A DNA stretch of 64,000 nt from Favolaschia claudopus (Eukaryota > Basidiomycota > Agaricomycetes > Agaricales > Mycenaceae). Where the stretch lies: positions 310,001 to 374,000 of the forward strand of contig JAWWNJ010000115.1 in assembly GCA_037176885.1 (NCBI GenBank). Reading direction: 5' to 3'. Positions 43,159-52,737 of this stretch are shown piece after piece. A model generated the notes under the pieces. That model saw only the letters and a list, made by a program, of their open reading frames with translations, was not told the origin of the DNA and made no database searches. The position numbers and the translations under genes are program-made. The number at the start of each line of letters is the position of its first letter. Within the stretch, counting starts at the first letter, position 1.

Positions 43159-46100
43159 CTTCGGCCGTCGAGCCTGAAGAGGAGCGGCGTAAGCCCACTA
43201 AGGAAGAAATACATCGGCAAGGAATACACGTACCGGACACCCGCGATTATACCCCGGACGGCATCTCTTCACTCCCTTTGCGAAGAGCTCTGCGCGTTCA
43301 AATAGAAGAGGTCGAGGACGAATACTGGGCGGAGGAAGCCAAGATGCCCAAAGCCAGATTCGGGATTTTGGAAGACGCAGATTTCATGGACGAGAGCGAG
43401 AGAAAGCCGAGTGAAGTTGTCGATGGTTACGCGACGCGTACAGAACGGGAGACAGAAGATGTTGGAAACGTCGAGAAGAAACTGGATCCCCCTCCTACTG
43501 GCGAAGAGAAACCTATAGTCGTTCGTCCCAGGCGAATTAAGAAACCAGGCGAGTCATCTACAGGAGTGTCAGTTCTGGCAGTTCAAGGCTGGATTGGGTC
43601 TTTGAAGTCGGACACAGTGGACTTGCGTCTTGACTCCGGCGCGGACATCAGTTTGGTGTCGGCGGAATTCTTGGAGACGATGAATCCAAAACCGACGGTG
43701 AAGCAAGGCAAGCGCATGAGTCTAGCTCAAGTCACGGACAAAGAACAGAAGATTGAAGGCTATGTAAAGATTAAAGTCTTCATGAAAGCCGTCACAGGAG
43801 AGACTTTGGAATTGGAAGCCGAAGCTTACGTGGTGAAAGGCATGAGCGTTCCTGTCTTGCTGGGCGAAGATTTCCAGCTAAACTATGAGCTGGGGATCTC
43901 TCGAAATCTGGAGCTGGGCACCAAGATATTGCTCCGCTCTACGCCTTTTGAGATCGACGCACTGGGAGTGGGACCTTTTCAAGGTCAGACAGCAATGCGA
44001 TCTCTCTCTGCAGCCCTTACCGTTCACGCTCGGTCAAAATCGGTTGCTAAGGAGCACCGACGAGCCAAGGCTCAAAGGCATCGAAAGAAGCTAAGAGCTG
44101 GCAAGGATGGTCGGACAATAAGAGCTAGTTCGGACTATCGGATTAGGGCACATGAGTGCAAGCTGGTCAGAGTCGAAGGTCAGTTCGAGGAGGACAAAGA
44201 CTGGTTAGTGGAGAGAAATCTACTTGCTAGCGCCGACGATACGTTCTTCACGATCCCCAATACGTTGATCTCCGCAAGAAAGCCTGTAGTCCCGGTCAGC
44301 AATATGAGCGATCGCCCTCGCATGATTCGCAAAGGCGAGATAATAGGAACAATAACTGACCCGCAGGATTTCTTCGACCATGCAGAATCTCCTCAGGAAC
44401 GCAACTCCTTCGCCATGAAAGCGGACTTGATGAAACGCATTATAGAAGCTAGATCAAGCGTCGAATCTACTCCCAAGGAAGGATCGTCGTTGGACAAAGA
44501 GCCTATACTGAGCAGGCAGCCGTCAAAAGAGAGCGTGCGAGTCCGCACTGACTTTGGTTCAGGGGTGCCACCTGATGAAGATAACCACCAACGAGGAGTC
44601 CATGTGCGTGATGAAGAAGGGAATATTCCTCCGCCTGCGGATGCTCCAGAAGCTGACGACGAGTATGGTCCAAAAACGGCTGCAATGCCTGACGAAACGT
44701 TATATCCTTCAGCTGACATGGAAAAGCTGCTGGACGTTGGAAGCTTGCCGGACGACTTGAAGGAACGCGCTTGGGCCATGCTGAAGAAACGCGTGCGCGC
44801 TTTTGGATTTGACGGACGTCTAGGGCACATGAAGGCCAGGGCCCCGATTAGAACGAAGGAAGGGGTAGAGCCCATTGCGGTCCCTATGTATGCAAGTTCG
44901 CCGGCGAAGAGACAAGTGATCGATGAACAGCTGGAAAAGTGGTTTGAGCAAGGCGTCATAGAGCCTTCACACAGCCCATGGAGTGCTCCTGTGGTGATTG
45001 CTTACCGTAACGGCAAACCACGCTTCTGCGTTGATTATCGCAAGCTTAACGCCATGACAATCGCAGACGAATTTCCGATTCCAAGGCAGGCCGAGATATT
45101 GCAAGCTCTCTCAGGCGCTTCTGTCCTATCTTCTCTCGACGCTCTAGCAGGATTCAATCAATTGGAGATAGCAGAGGAGGACGTAGCAAAAACCGCATTC
45201 AGGACCCACCGCGGACTAGCGCAGTTCAAGCGTATGCCTTTCGGTTTGAGAAACGGACCTTCAATCTTCCAGAGACTCATGCAGGGAGTCTTAGCGCCTT
45301 ATCTATGGCTGTTCTGCCTTGTCTACATCGACGACATAGTCGTGTATTCAAAGAGCTACGAGGAGCATCTCGAGCATCTTGATAAAGTGTTAGAAGCAAT
45401 CGAAAAAGCCGGTATCACACTCTCACCCAAGAAGTGTCATCTCTTTTATTCTTCGGTGTTGCTTTTGGGCCACAAAGTGTCACGCTTAGGCCTCTCGACG
45501 CATCTGGAAAAGGTCAGAGCTATCCTGGAGCTAGAGAGGCCGCGGAAATTATCGCAGTTGCAAACGTTCTTGGGGATGGCAGTATACTTCTCTGCTTTCA
45601 TCCCATATTACGCGAGTCTCTGCGCGCCCTTATTCAAGCTCTTGCGCAAGGGATCGAAGTGGATGTGGGGTGAAGAGGAAGAATATGCTTTTAGAGCCAT
45701 CAAGCTAGCACTACAAAGAGCGCCCGTGTTAGGACATGCGATTGAAGGCAAGCCATACCGACTGTACACGGACGCATCGGACGAAGCAGCGGGAGCCGCC
45801 CTGCAGCAAGTTCAGCCAATTCTGGTCAAAGACTTGAAAGGTACGAAGGCTTACGAGCGTTTGGAGAAAGCCTACAAGGAAGGCTCTCCTCCTCCTTCTC
45901 TGGTGACGAAGCTCTCTGCCAAGATCAATGATTGCCCCAGCGAGGCTGTTTGGGGTGACACGTTCGAAGATACAACGGTCTACGTCGAACGAGTCATCGG
46001 TTACTGGTCGCGGTCGTTCAAAGGGGCAGAGACTCGGTATTCGACCACGGAGAGGGAGGCGTTGGCTGCAAAGGAAGGATTGATAAAATTCCAGCCATAC

Positions 46101-48374
46101 GTCGAAGGTGAAGAAATTCTTCTGGTTACGGATCACTCCGCGCTTCAATGGGCTAGGACGTATGAGAACGCCAACAGACGGTTAGCAGCTTGGGGAGCCA
46201 TTTTCTCAGCTTATGCTCCTGGTTTGGAAATCATTCACCGACCTGGTCGTGTACACTCAAACGTTGACCCTCTGTCACGCCTTCCCCGCGCTCCTCCTCC
46301 ATTCGTATCTCCTCCGTCGGACGAAGAAAACCCAATAGTGATGTCTAACGATCTCGTGGAGATTCAGGAGGAGTGGAAATCGAGAGAGCCAGCGGCTAAA
46401 GCGACGTTTCACGCCTACACAGTGGACGACTTGATAGAGGACCGTAAGAGTGCGTTTGCAGTGACGAGAAGCCAAGCTAGGAGCAAGTCCCCCTCACTTC
46501 CACAGAGGCGTGAGGAGACTGGGGGGGGTGATACGCTGGAGCTTCTTGGGAAACCCGTTCACGAAAAGCACGATCTTGATGATCCAGATTGTCCATATTG
46601 CAGGCCTGGCCGTCATTCGAGGGAAGCAGATCCGAAAGTAGTTCCAGCTATAGCCGAGCTTGAGAGCGAAGTGACGCCCCAGGGTAAGCAACCGACGATT
46701 CAGGAGCAGACGACAACGCAAATCGACCCCGTACTCTCGAACAAGGACGAGGAGAACGACGGATCCGAATTGGACACCCTGGAGCCCACTCTGGAGTATT
46801 GGGGGGCAGTCAATCCTCCTCCGAATATACATCTAGGCATGATGGAATCTGAGCGCCAGGAATGGATACAGGAATACCCCAAAGATGCGGAATTTGGAAA
46901 GATATGGGCAGATCCAATTTCGGACGAGGATAACTGGACTCCTGGTCAACGCTTCTTCAAAAATAAGGAGGGGCTTCTGTTCTTCAGAAACGCGGACTAC
47001 CAACCTCGCCTGTGCGTACCGAAAGCGAAACGCAACGCGGTGATGAGCGAAGCTCATGAAACCCCCATGGCGGCTGCTCATATTAGCCCTGACAGACTAT
47101 GGCAAAGGATTAGCTCGAAGTTCTACTGGAAGAGGATGAAAAGTGACCTGGATGAATTTGGAGATACTTGCGACACTTGCCAGAAGATCAAACCCAAAAA
47201 TCCTTCGCGTCACGGTTATCTCATCCCTAATCCAATCCCTCTATTTCCATACGAGTCGATTTCTCTTGACCTCATAGTCAATCTTCCTTGGTCGGGGGAA
47301 TTCAATGCCATCCTAGTCGTTGTTGACAGATTCACCAAGCACGCCTCGTTTATCCCTACCACTTCCGGACTGACCGCGCAAGGATTTGCCGAGCTCTTCG
47401 TCGAACATATCGTTTCGAGATTTGGCTTACCGGATAGCATTGTAGCGGACAGGGATCCTCGTTGGACTTCCGATTTCTGGAATAGCGTGGTAACAGCGGT
47501 CAAGACGAAAATGTCCTTGTCATCTTCGCATCATCCTCAACATGACGGTCAAACTGAGAATGTCAACCGACAGTTGGAAACTCTCTTAAGGGCTTACGTG
47601 TCATCAGACAGGACTGAATGGTCGAAATGGCTGAAATTATTGGAGTTTTCGTATAACGCTAACGTTCACCACTCTACTGGATCGGCGCCATTCTTCCTTC
47701 TGTATGGATTCCATCCTAAAGCCCCTTTGGACTATCTCCTTCCCAAGGACTGGCTAGCGAAGACCGGCGTAGGAATGCGTAGAGAAGCCAGCGATTACTT
47801 GGAAGACCTGCGTATTCATCGAGAGAATGCGCGAACGGCAATAGCTAAAGCTCAGAGCGATCAAGCTAAATTCTTCAATCGTGGACGCAAATCTGTACCT
47901 GACTTCAAAGTAGGATCCAAAGTTCTGGTGAATCCTCACTCCTTGGAATGGATCGAGTCGAAAGGCGAAGGAGCGAAGTTGGTGCAAAGGTGGATTGGGC
48001 CGTTTGAAGTGGTCCAGAAAATCAATCCTAAAGTGTATCGTCTGAGACTTGACGACCGATACCCCGGTTTCCCTGTCTTCAACTATGATCACTTGAAGCC
48101 TTACAAGGAGTCACCAGCAGAATTTGGCGACCGCATCACTCTCACAGACACTCGAGATCATTCCATAGCCGCTGAGGAGTACGAGGTCGAGAAACTGGTT
48201 GGTAAGAGATACGATAAAAGAAGAAAGCAGCCAGTGTGGCTAGTCCGGTGGAAGAACTACGGGCCCCAGCATGACTCGTGGCATACGAGACGCGACCTCA
48301 AGAACGCGCCTGAAATGATCCGTCTTTACGAGAAAGGGATCAAAGGGGCCGGCGTCCCTGCTCGGGGACATTGA
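43029..48374 (+). CDS. pol: Chromovirus pol: protease, RT, RNase H, integrase, chromodomain
   Basis: The frame lies -1 to gag, so translation probably enters at about 43,155 rather than at the nominal start. Domains in order are: protease with LRLDSGADISLVS (near 43,628); reverse transcriptase with RFCVDYRKLNAMT and the catalytic YIDD (about 45,324); RNase H (YRLYTDASDEAAGAAL); and a zinc-binding HHCC (AHETPMAAAH...CDTCQ). The integrase catalytic residues lie in SLDLIVNLPW, IVADRDPRW and GQTENVNRQL. The C-terminus holds a chromodomain (EEYEVEKLVGKRYDK...VRWKNYGPQHDSW), which in chromoviruses steers integration to heterochromatin marks. The ORF is uninterrupted at about 1,780 codons and looks functional. 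Confidence 0.95.
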   Translation: MAGEAKKRRSPSLCSGRLRRFGPSVPQRLSGFAECCTGFGVFLTSAVEPEEERRKPTKEEIHRQGIHVPDTRDYTPDGISSLPLRRALRVQIEEVEDEYWAEEAKMPKARFGILEDADFMDESERKPSEVVDGYATRTERETEDVGNVEKKLDPPPTGEEKPIVVRPRRIKKPGESSTGVSVLAVQGWIGSLKSDTVDLRLDSGADISLVSAEFLETMNPKPTVKQGKRMSLAQVTDKEQKIEGYVKIKVFMKAVTGETLELEAEAYVVKGMSVPVLLGEDFQLNYELGISRNLELGTKILLRSTPFEIDALGVGPFQGQTAMRSLSAALTVHARSKSVAKEHRRAKAQRHRKKLRAGKDGRTIRASSDYRIRAHECKLVRVEGQFEEDKDWLVERNLLASADDTFFTIPNTLISARKPVVPVSNMSDRPRMIRKGEIIGTITDPQDFFDHAESPQERNSFAMKADLMKRIIEARSSVESTPKEGSSLDKEPILSRQPSKESVRVRTDFGSGVPPDEDNHQRGVHVRDEEGNIPPPADAPEADDEYGPKTAAMPDETLYPSADMEKLLDVGSLPDDLKERAWAMLKKRVRAFGFDGRLGHMKARAPIRTKEGVEPIAVPMYASSPAKRQVIDEQLEKWFEQGVIEPSHSPWSAPVVIAYRNGKPRFCVDYRKLNAMTIADEFPIPRQAEILQALSGASVLSSLDALAGFNQLEIAEEDVAKTAFRTHRGLAQFKRMPFGLRNGPSIFQRLMQGVLAPYLWLFCLVYIDDIVVYSKSYEEHLEHLDKVLEAIEKAGITLSPKKCHLFYSSVLLLGHKVSRLGLSTHLEKVRAILELERPRKLSQLQTFLGMAVYFSAFIPYYASLCAPLFKLLRKGSKWMWGEEEEYAFRAIKLALQRAPVLGHAIEGKPYRLYTDASDEAAGAALQQVQPILVKDLKGTKAYERLEKAYKEGSPPPSLVTKLSAKINDCPSEAVWGDTFEDTTVYVERVIGYWSRSFKGAETRYSTTEREALAAKEGLIKFQPYVEGEEILLVTDHSALQWARTYENANRRLAAWGAIFSAYAPGLEIIHRPGRVHSNVDPLSRLPRAPPPFVSPPSDEENPIVMSNDLVEIQEEWKSREPAAKATFHAYTVDDLIEDRKSAFAVTRSQARSKSPSLPQRREETGGGDTLELLGKPVHEKHDLDDPDCPYCRPGRHSREADPKVVPAIAELESEVTPQGKQPTIQEQTTTQIDPVLSNKDEENDGSELDTLEPTLEYWGAVNPPPNIHLGMMESERQEWIQEYPKDAEFGKIWADPISDEDNWTPGQRFFKNKEGLLFFRNADYQPRLCVPKAKRNAVMSEAHETPMAAAHISPDRLWQRISSKFYWKRMKSDLDEFGDTCDTCQKIKPKNPSRHGYLIPNPIPLFPYESISLDLIVNLPWSGEFNAILVVVDRFTKHASFIPTTSGLTAQGFAELFVEHIVSRFGLPDSIVADRDPRWTSDFWNSVVTAVKTKMSLSSSHHPQHDGQTENVNRQLETLLRAYVSSDRTEWSKWLKLLEFSYNANVHHSTGSAPFFLLYGFHPKAPLDYLLPKDWLAKTGVGMRREASDYLEDLRIHRENARTAIAKAQSDQAKFFNRGRKSVPDFKVGSKVLVNPHSLEWIESKGEGAKLVQRWIGPFEVVQKINPKVYRLRLDDRYPGFPVFNYDHLKPYKESPAEFGDRITLTDTRDHSIAAEEYEVEKLVGKRYDKRRKQPVWLVRWKNYGPQHDSWHTRRDLKNAPEMIRLYEKGIKGAGVPARGH

Positions 48375-48652
48375 AGCCCGCGCATTTTAGCTCCCGCGGA
48401 AGCGGAGTCCCGCGCGGGAGCAACCATCGATAATCATTGATAATCGATGTTCTATTTTTCACTTTTTCTCTCGCTCTGTGTCTCTCTCTCTCATCTCATC
48501 TGTCTCTCTAGTATCATCTCTCCGCTCTCATCTTGGACTCTTCCGCTGGTTCTGCAGCCATCTCGATAAGCTTCGGTAGCGCTGCATTACTAGCTGGGTT
48601 TTTGTGATTTCCGATATATTTCGACTTCACAATTCCCTACATACCATCCGCA
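48375..48652. promoter_or_regulatory. Spacer after pol with two hairpins and a CT-rich tract
   Basis: Just after the pol stop, CTCCCGCG...CGCGGGAG (about 48,391-48,420) can fold. It is followed by CATCGAT...ATCGATG (about 48,426-48,450). Then comes a CT-rich stretch (48,465-48,520), of the kind often seen before fungal transcription starts, leading to the third ORF. This suggests processing or termination after pol and a separate promoter for ORF3, which is inference. Confidence 0.45.
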
Positions 48653-51613
48653 ATGAACGAAGTGTATTTTAAAGACTCTTCAGGAGATTTCCTCGTTCCT
48701 ATCTGGACTGTAAACGGCGAGGACTCGTTCTGTTCCATCTTCTCTCAATTCTCGGACACATCATCTCGTCTCCTGGACCATCATGACCCGGTTCCTTACC
48801 TTCTGGGAGAGTCTACCCCCATCGACGTTCTCAAGGATATCGGGTACGACATCTTCGCCTTCTGGTATAAGCCTCAACAACATTGGTTGGGCTACATCCC
48901 TACTGGACCACCGTCTACGCAGGCTCACAACAACGATTGGGAGGATCCTTTATCCATCGCGTTTGAGGAATCAAAAGTACCTCATCAGGACTCCTATGCG
49001 GAAGGGTTCGGTGATGATGACGACGGGGAACCCATTCCACCGCAGTGGTGCGGGTATGACCTTAACGCTCAGTGGGTTAGGAGCATCTGCTCCCTCAATC
49101 ACAAGTTAGAAGTCATATGGCGATCCTTTGTTTCGAACGGCCATTTCTATCGTAAGGGCAGGATGCCAGGCATTACCGGAGATCTCCCTAACGTCGTCAA
49201 CGGACCATCTCTGACGTCTATGCTTACTTCTGAGGAAGAGATCGACAACGTAGTCTTCAGAGCTCGACTCGCTCTGCGGAGTCAAATAGGTTTCATCAGT
49301 TGGCTATTGACGGTGGCCGACGTCTCTGAAGCTAAGCTGTCGGTGGAGTACGAGCAGTTCCTCCTAAGCATGCAATTGCAGGATCGTCCCAAAGTGGGAA
49401 TGGTCTTCGACTTGACCCGGGACGTCAATGAGGTGAACTTCAAGCACCTTGTTAATCATCGGGTGCCTTTTCATTACCTCTGGTCTGCTCGTGAGCGCGG
49501 CAACTCTCGTTTCTTACGCTACAGTCCCCAATACTACAACGAAGTGGAGCAGTTGGTCAAAGCTAGATCCCGTTCATTGTTAACCGACCTTCGCGTTCAG
49601 GACCTGAGGAGCTACCCGGTGTGGCGCAAGAAGCTTAACGCTACGGACTGGAATCTGCGGAACCTGCAAGGAGGAAGACGTGGCCGGATCATAGAGGACT
49701 TTAATCCCAAGTGGGCCTATGAGGTGATCGATGAATTCGGGTATGGCGCAAGGCCTATATACCATTGGAACATTATTCGAGCATACGCCGAACGTTTCAA
49801 GGGCGCCATTCACGAAGGGGAGTACGGAACTTTATGCACTTTATTCCGTTACGACCCCATCACCGTCGACGAGCCCGCGAACGAGCGTCCAGAGCCTATG
49901 CATCGATTCCCGCTGACTAGTTTCGGTATCAACTGCACTGCGGACTTTCCCCCCGAGAAGGAATTTTACTACGACTCATCCACTCGAGTACGGGAACGTT
50001 CGAAGAACCTATACGCTCCCCGTCCGGATCGGGTGTTCAATAACTTCAACGGACATCTGATAGAGCAGCTCTTAACTCACCAAGGACCGAAGCTACGGGG
50101 AAGACCTCGGATGGACATCCAGTCAAGCAGCACTCACAAAGACTCTTCGTCAGGGAGCTACGGGGAAGTATTGGAACCGTCTCCTTTGAAAGATCGTCTG
50201 GGTCCCCGAGCTCCGCAGGGATACTCTCCTCCTCCCTCTCCACGCGCCTCGCGTGCAGGAAGCCCGGCCTTTGAAGGAGAATGGGCCAGAAAGATGGCAG
50301 CGCCAGCTTCTCGTTCGGCTCGATCTCTGAGCCCTGATCGCGTGGACAAAGGAAAGAATCGTCAACGCTCTCGTTCGGTGGAGACCTCTCGTACCTTGGA
50401 CTCTGGAGAACGCCACTCTGACCCCTCATTCGAAGAGGAGATCTATGAAATATCTTCGTCTTCGCCGCGCAATGTTTTCATCCCTGTCGCCGTGGAACCT
50501 CCTTCGGCGGTGGACGATATTCCTATTCTAGAGAAGCGTGCTAGCGGTATAGCTCCTTTCCCGGGGACTTCTGACAACAAGCCGTGGGCGGCGTATCAGT
50601 ACGACACCAAAGAGGAAGCTGTTAGTGCTCTAGCCCGTCAGGCCTACGCTATAGTCGATCTGGAACCTGAACAGGCTGAATACTCGAACTTGCAATGGAC
50701 GAAGCTGTGGTTTAGGCAGGGAGTTCTCATTTTCGAAGATCCTCGCACGCTCCTACGACTAAAGACGCTGGTAGCTATGTATCCTTTGGCGTTGAATAGC
50801 ATGACGGCAGTCCTGGAGTACGCATTGCGTTACAGCATGCCTTTTGAAATCTACATTCCAGTTGCCTGGGCCGACTCTTTCCGTGATTCATCCCTATCGG
50901 AACTATCGCGCTCGCTATTGCCTTCCATTTACGGAGCAGGATTCTCGGACCAACTGATGACTTGGGCTGGAATGGGGGAAGAGCATCAATATGGGCTTTA
51001 CTTGGAGTCTCTGCTTCGCCTACTCGTGCGTCCCAATGCAGTAGCATTCGTGTCGATGGGTGGAGTGTGCAAATTCATAGCTGAAACCTACTCCCCGGAC
51101 ATCGTCGAACGATTCGTTAAAGGCCCCAGCGCTCAAGTGTCTGAATTTGCGAAGGGCAAAACGAAACGTCTCGAGCACTTGGGACGCGACAATGGGATCT
51201 ACACCACGGACCAAGTCAGCCCTGCCGAGGTTAGCATGCTGTTGGGACATATCAAAGGGAAAACTATTGGAACCGACAAGTCCCTCTGGCCACTGCAATC
51301 CATCCTAGAGAAGTATAGTTCTCATGTTAAGGGCTATCTATCTACGGGCGCTTACAAAATGCTTTGCCATTTGCGAGACAAGATCGTCGTCGAAAGGAGT
51401 TTCGAATGGAGGACTCGCGCGGAATGGGTCACCTACGTTCGTCTGGGGGCCAGAGGTAAATTCGCTCCCGCCGTCATTCCTAGTCAAGGTGATTTCGACC
51501 ATACGGCTCGACTGCTGCGCTACTCCTTCCCGAGGGACTGGTCGTGCGAGAAGGTGGTTAATATTCTGGTTCCGGAGATGTTTGAGCCGAAACTGGACCT
51601 GGATGAGGAGTAG
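48653..51613 (+). CDS. 986-codon third ORF in the env position of the chromovirus
   Basis: ATG at 48,653 (MNEVYFKDSSGDFLVP) opens an uninterrupted frame on the sense strand between pol and the 3' LTR. I see no signal peptide or transmembrane segment, so it is not an obvious envelope protein. The N-terminal third is globular (FWYKPQQHWLGYI, WRSFVSNGHFYRKG). Residues about 480-620 are Ser/Pro/Arg-rich and disordered-looking. The C-terminal third is globular (KLWFRQGVLIFEDPRTLLRL, YALRYSMPFEIYIPVAW, RTRAEWVTYVRLGARGKF). Related third ORFs appear to accompany other agaricomycete Gypsy elements, from memory. Function unknown. Confidence 0.8.
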   Translation: MNEVYFKDSSGDFLVPIWTVNGEDSFCSIFSQFSDTSSRLLDHHDPVPYLLGESTPIDVLKDIGYDIFAFWYKPQQHWLGYIPTGPPSTQAHNNDWEDPLSIAFEESKVPHQDSYAEGFGDDDDGEPIPPQWCGYDLNAQWVRSICSLNHKLEVIWRSFVSNGHFYRKGRMPGITGDLPNVVNGPSLTSMLTSEEEIDNVVFRARLALRSQIGFISWLLTVADVSEAKLSVEYEQFLLSMQLQDRPKVGMVFDLTRDVNEVNFKHLVNHRVPFHYLWSARERGNSRFLRYSPQYYNEVEQLVKARSRSLLTDLRVQDLRSYPVWRKKLNATDWNLRNLQGGRRGRIIEDFNPKWAYEVIDEFGYGARPIYHWNIIRAYAERFKGAIHEGEYGTLCTLFRYDPITVDEPANERPEPMHRFPLTSFGINCTADFPPEKEFYYDSSTRVRERSKNLYAPRPDRVFNNFNGHLIEQLLTHQGPKLRGRPRMDIQSSSTHKDSSSGSYGEVLEPSPLKDRLGPRAPQGYSPPPSPRASRAGSPAFEGEWARKMAAPASRSARSLSPDRVDKGKNRQRSRSVETSRTLDSGERHSDPSFEEEIYEISSSSPRNVFIPVAVEPPSAVDDIPILEKRASGIAPFPGTSDNKPWAAYQYDTKEEAVSALARQAYAIVDLEPEQAEYSNLQWTKLWFRQGVLIFEDPRTLLRLKTLVAMYPLALNSMTAVLEYALRYSMPFEIYIPVAWADSFRDSSLSELSRSLLPSIYGAGFSDQLMTWAGMGEEHQYGLYLESLLRLLVRPNAVAFVSMGGVCKFIAETYSPDIVERFVKGPSAQVSEFAKGKTKRLEHLGRDNGIYTTDQVSPAEVSMLLGHIKGKTIGTDKSLWPLQSILEKYSSHVKGYLSTGAYKMLCHLRDKIVVERSFEWRTRAEWVTYVRLGARGKFAPAVIPSQGDFDHTARLLRYSFPRDWSCEKVVNILVPEMFEPKLDLDEE

Positions 51614-51621
51614 GGGGGCTC
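51614..51621 (+). other. Polypurine tract of the chromovirus
   Basis: The stretch AGTAGGGGGGCTC, immediately after the ORF3 stop and abutting the 3' LTR (TGTAAGG at 51,622), is the expected plus-strand primer. Confidence 0.6.
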
Positions 51622-52122
51622 TGTAAGGGGTCGCTCACAATTCTACTGAAGAACGCTTACCTATATGTTACTCCCCATCCCGTTCCATTTTTCTCACTTT
51701 GTACTACTATCGTTTACGCTGATCCGGAGTAGATAAGCTAGTCTATTCACGTGACATCAATCTATCTACATCCTTAACAACTCACTTGGTTTCCCTGCGA
51801 ACCTCTCCAGACCTTGTAAAGGTGCTGATAGAGGTATAGGAGACCAAGTAGAGTAACTGTGTGCCCCTCTCAATCAGTGTCTACGATACCTTTACTCCAG
51901 GAGACGACCTTATCAACTGCTTATCTCTGAATTCTCTAATCTCGAAATATTCGGATTGGAAAGAGATAACTCTTAATAGGACTCGATAGGATTCGGCCTA
52001 GAGAGTTATCTCTGAAGAATTGGAGACTACAGTAGTCTGAGGTCTTACCACAAAGTGAAGGTTCGTCTTATCTCTTTAGATCTCAAGTCCTTAAGCCCAG
52101 CGAGGGTCAGCCGACCCTCACA
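51622..52122 (+). repeat. Chromovirus 3' LTR (501 bp)
   Basis: Identical by eye to 18,991-19,491. It is followed by the second GGAAG copy, after which the Ulp1-DDE gene resumes in frame. Confidence 0.95.
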
Positions 52123-52737
52123 GGAAGAGGATCAGACTCCTTTTTGGAAGGAGTTAACAGCGAAGGCATCGGATGAAGATGAAGAGCTACCTGAGGGTGA
52201 GGATGACGAGGAAGTGGCGGAGGATGCCAGCAATGAAATGGACGAGGAGGGTGGTCCAGACGATAGCGAGATTTCCCCTGTTGCGGTTCTTGCGGACGTT
52301 GGTAAGAAGCGTCGAGGCCGTGTGGCGCGGAAGCGTGGTGGACGCGGTCTGCGCTCTGTTGCCTTAGCCGACGATATCGATGTCGATGGCGTGGACGAGG
52401 CCGCAGTGACTGAGGGTGAGGGTCGAGCCAAGTGGGAGAGAAAGTCGAACCAGCGGTATTTGGGGTGGATCTCGCACTACGGTGACGACGACTCGGAGGT
52501 TGAAGAGGAGGACTGCGACGATGAGGACTACGTTGAGGAATAGCGGACGAGAAGAGTTTGACAGCAGATTGACAGCGTGTTTCGATCAACGGATGTATTT
52601 TTTGACATGAAGCCGGGCCCCGCAGGGCCGCCGACGGCGATTTTCCGGCCTATTTTGGACAGCCTGGACCCTTTCGTAGGACCCCGTCGTGACGCTGTGA
52701 CTTACCAAATATTTCGTAGGATTTCGGGGGTGTGACA

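Larger units (their letters stand above)
18991..52122 (+). mobile_element. Ty3/Gypsy chromovirus with a third ORF, host of giant element L
   Basis: Two 501-bp LTRs, identical by eye, are flanked by GGAAG (18,986-18,990 and 52,123-52,127). The insertion splits the Ulp1-DDE gene between ...LRQEE and EDQTPFW. Without the nested giant element the chromovirus is about 12.8 kb: gag, pol ending in a chromodomain, and a 986-codon ORF. Identical LTRs mean a very recent insertion. Confidence 0.95.
14389..52543 (+). pseudogene. Ulp1 (C48) protease fused to a DDE_1 (pogo/Tc1-like) transposase, split over 38 kb
   Basis: ATG at 14,389 sits in a good context (GCCATGG). Exons are 14,389-16,110, 16,155-16,577 and 16,628-16,741; then a CACTA insertion; 17,935-18,855 and 18,900-18,990; then the chromovirus; then 52,128-52,543. 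Every joint is in frame, giving about 1,228 codons. The N-terminal half has the Ulp1 triad context: GDHWIALIV (His), HYYDSLERP (Asp) and QRDGHNCGLYAAN (Gln/Cys). A basic coiled-coil linker follows (RKRKERERKYEGEV), then an HTH-type region (SATTVQNWFARDE). The catalytic domain shows VVNSDQTGVVY, CLWILDVWSVQRSKEF and FIPGGCTGVSQPLDVG. A very acidic tail follows (EDDEEVAEDAS). The protein would cut SUMO-like substrates and mobilise its own DNA. I recall similar predicted fusions in agaricomycetes but cannot check. I saw no stop or frameshift in the exons apart from the two insertions. Confidence 0.85.
14275..52727 (+). mobile_element. DNA transposon encoding a Ulp1-DDE_1 fusion protein (split by two insertions)
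   Basis: The boundaries are inferred. A 10-bp direct repeat GGGTGTGACA abuts both ends (14,265-14,274 and 52,728-52,737). This could be a long target duplication, or could be partly terminal repeat, since TGTGACACCCC on the left resembles TGTCACACCCC from the right end reverse-complemented. A subterminal segment of about 45 bp is repeated directly near both ends (14,288-14,331 and about 52,666-52,711), with the shared core GTCGTGAC..TGTGACTTAC. Without its insertions the element would be about 4.1 kb and would hold a single gene. Confidence 0.6.
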
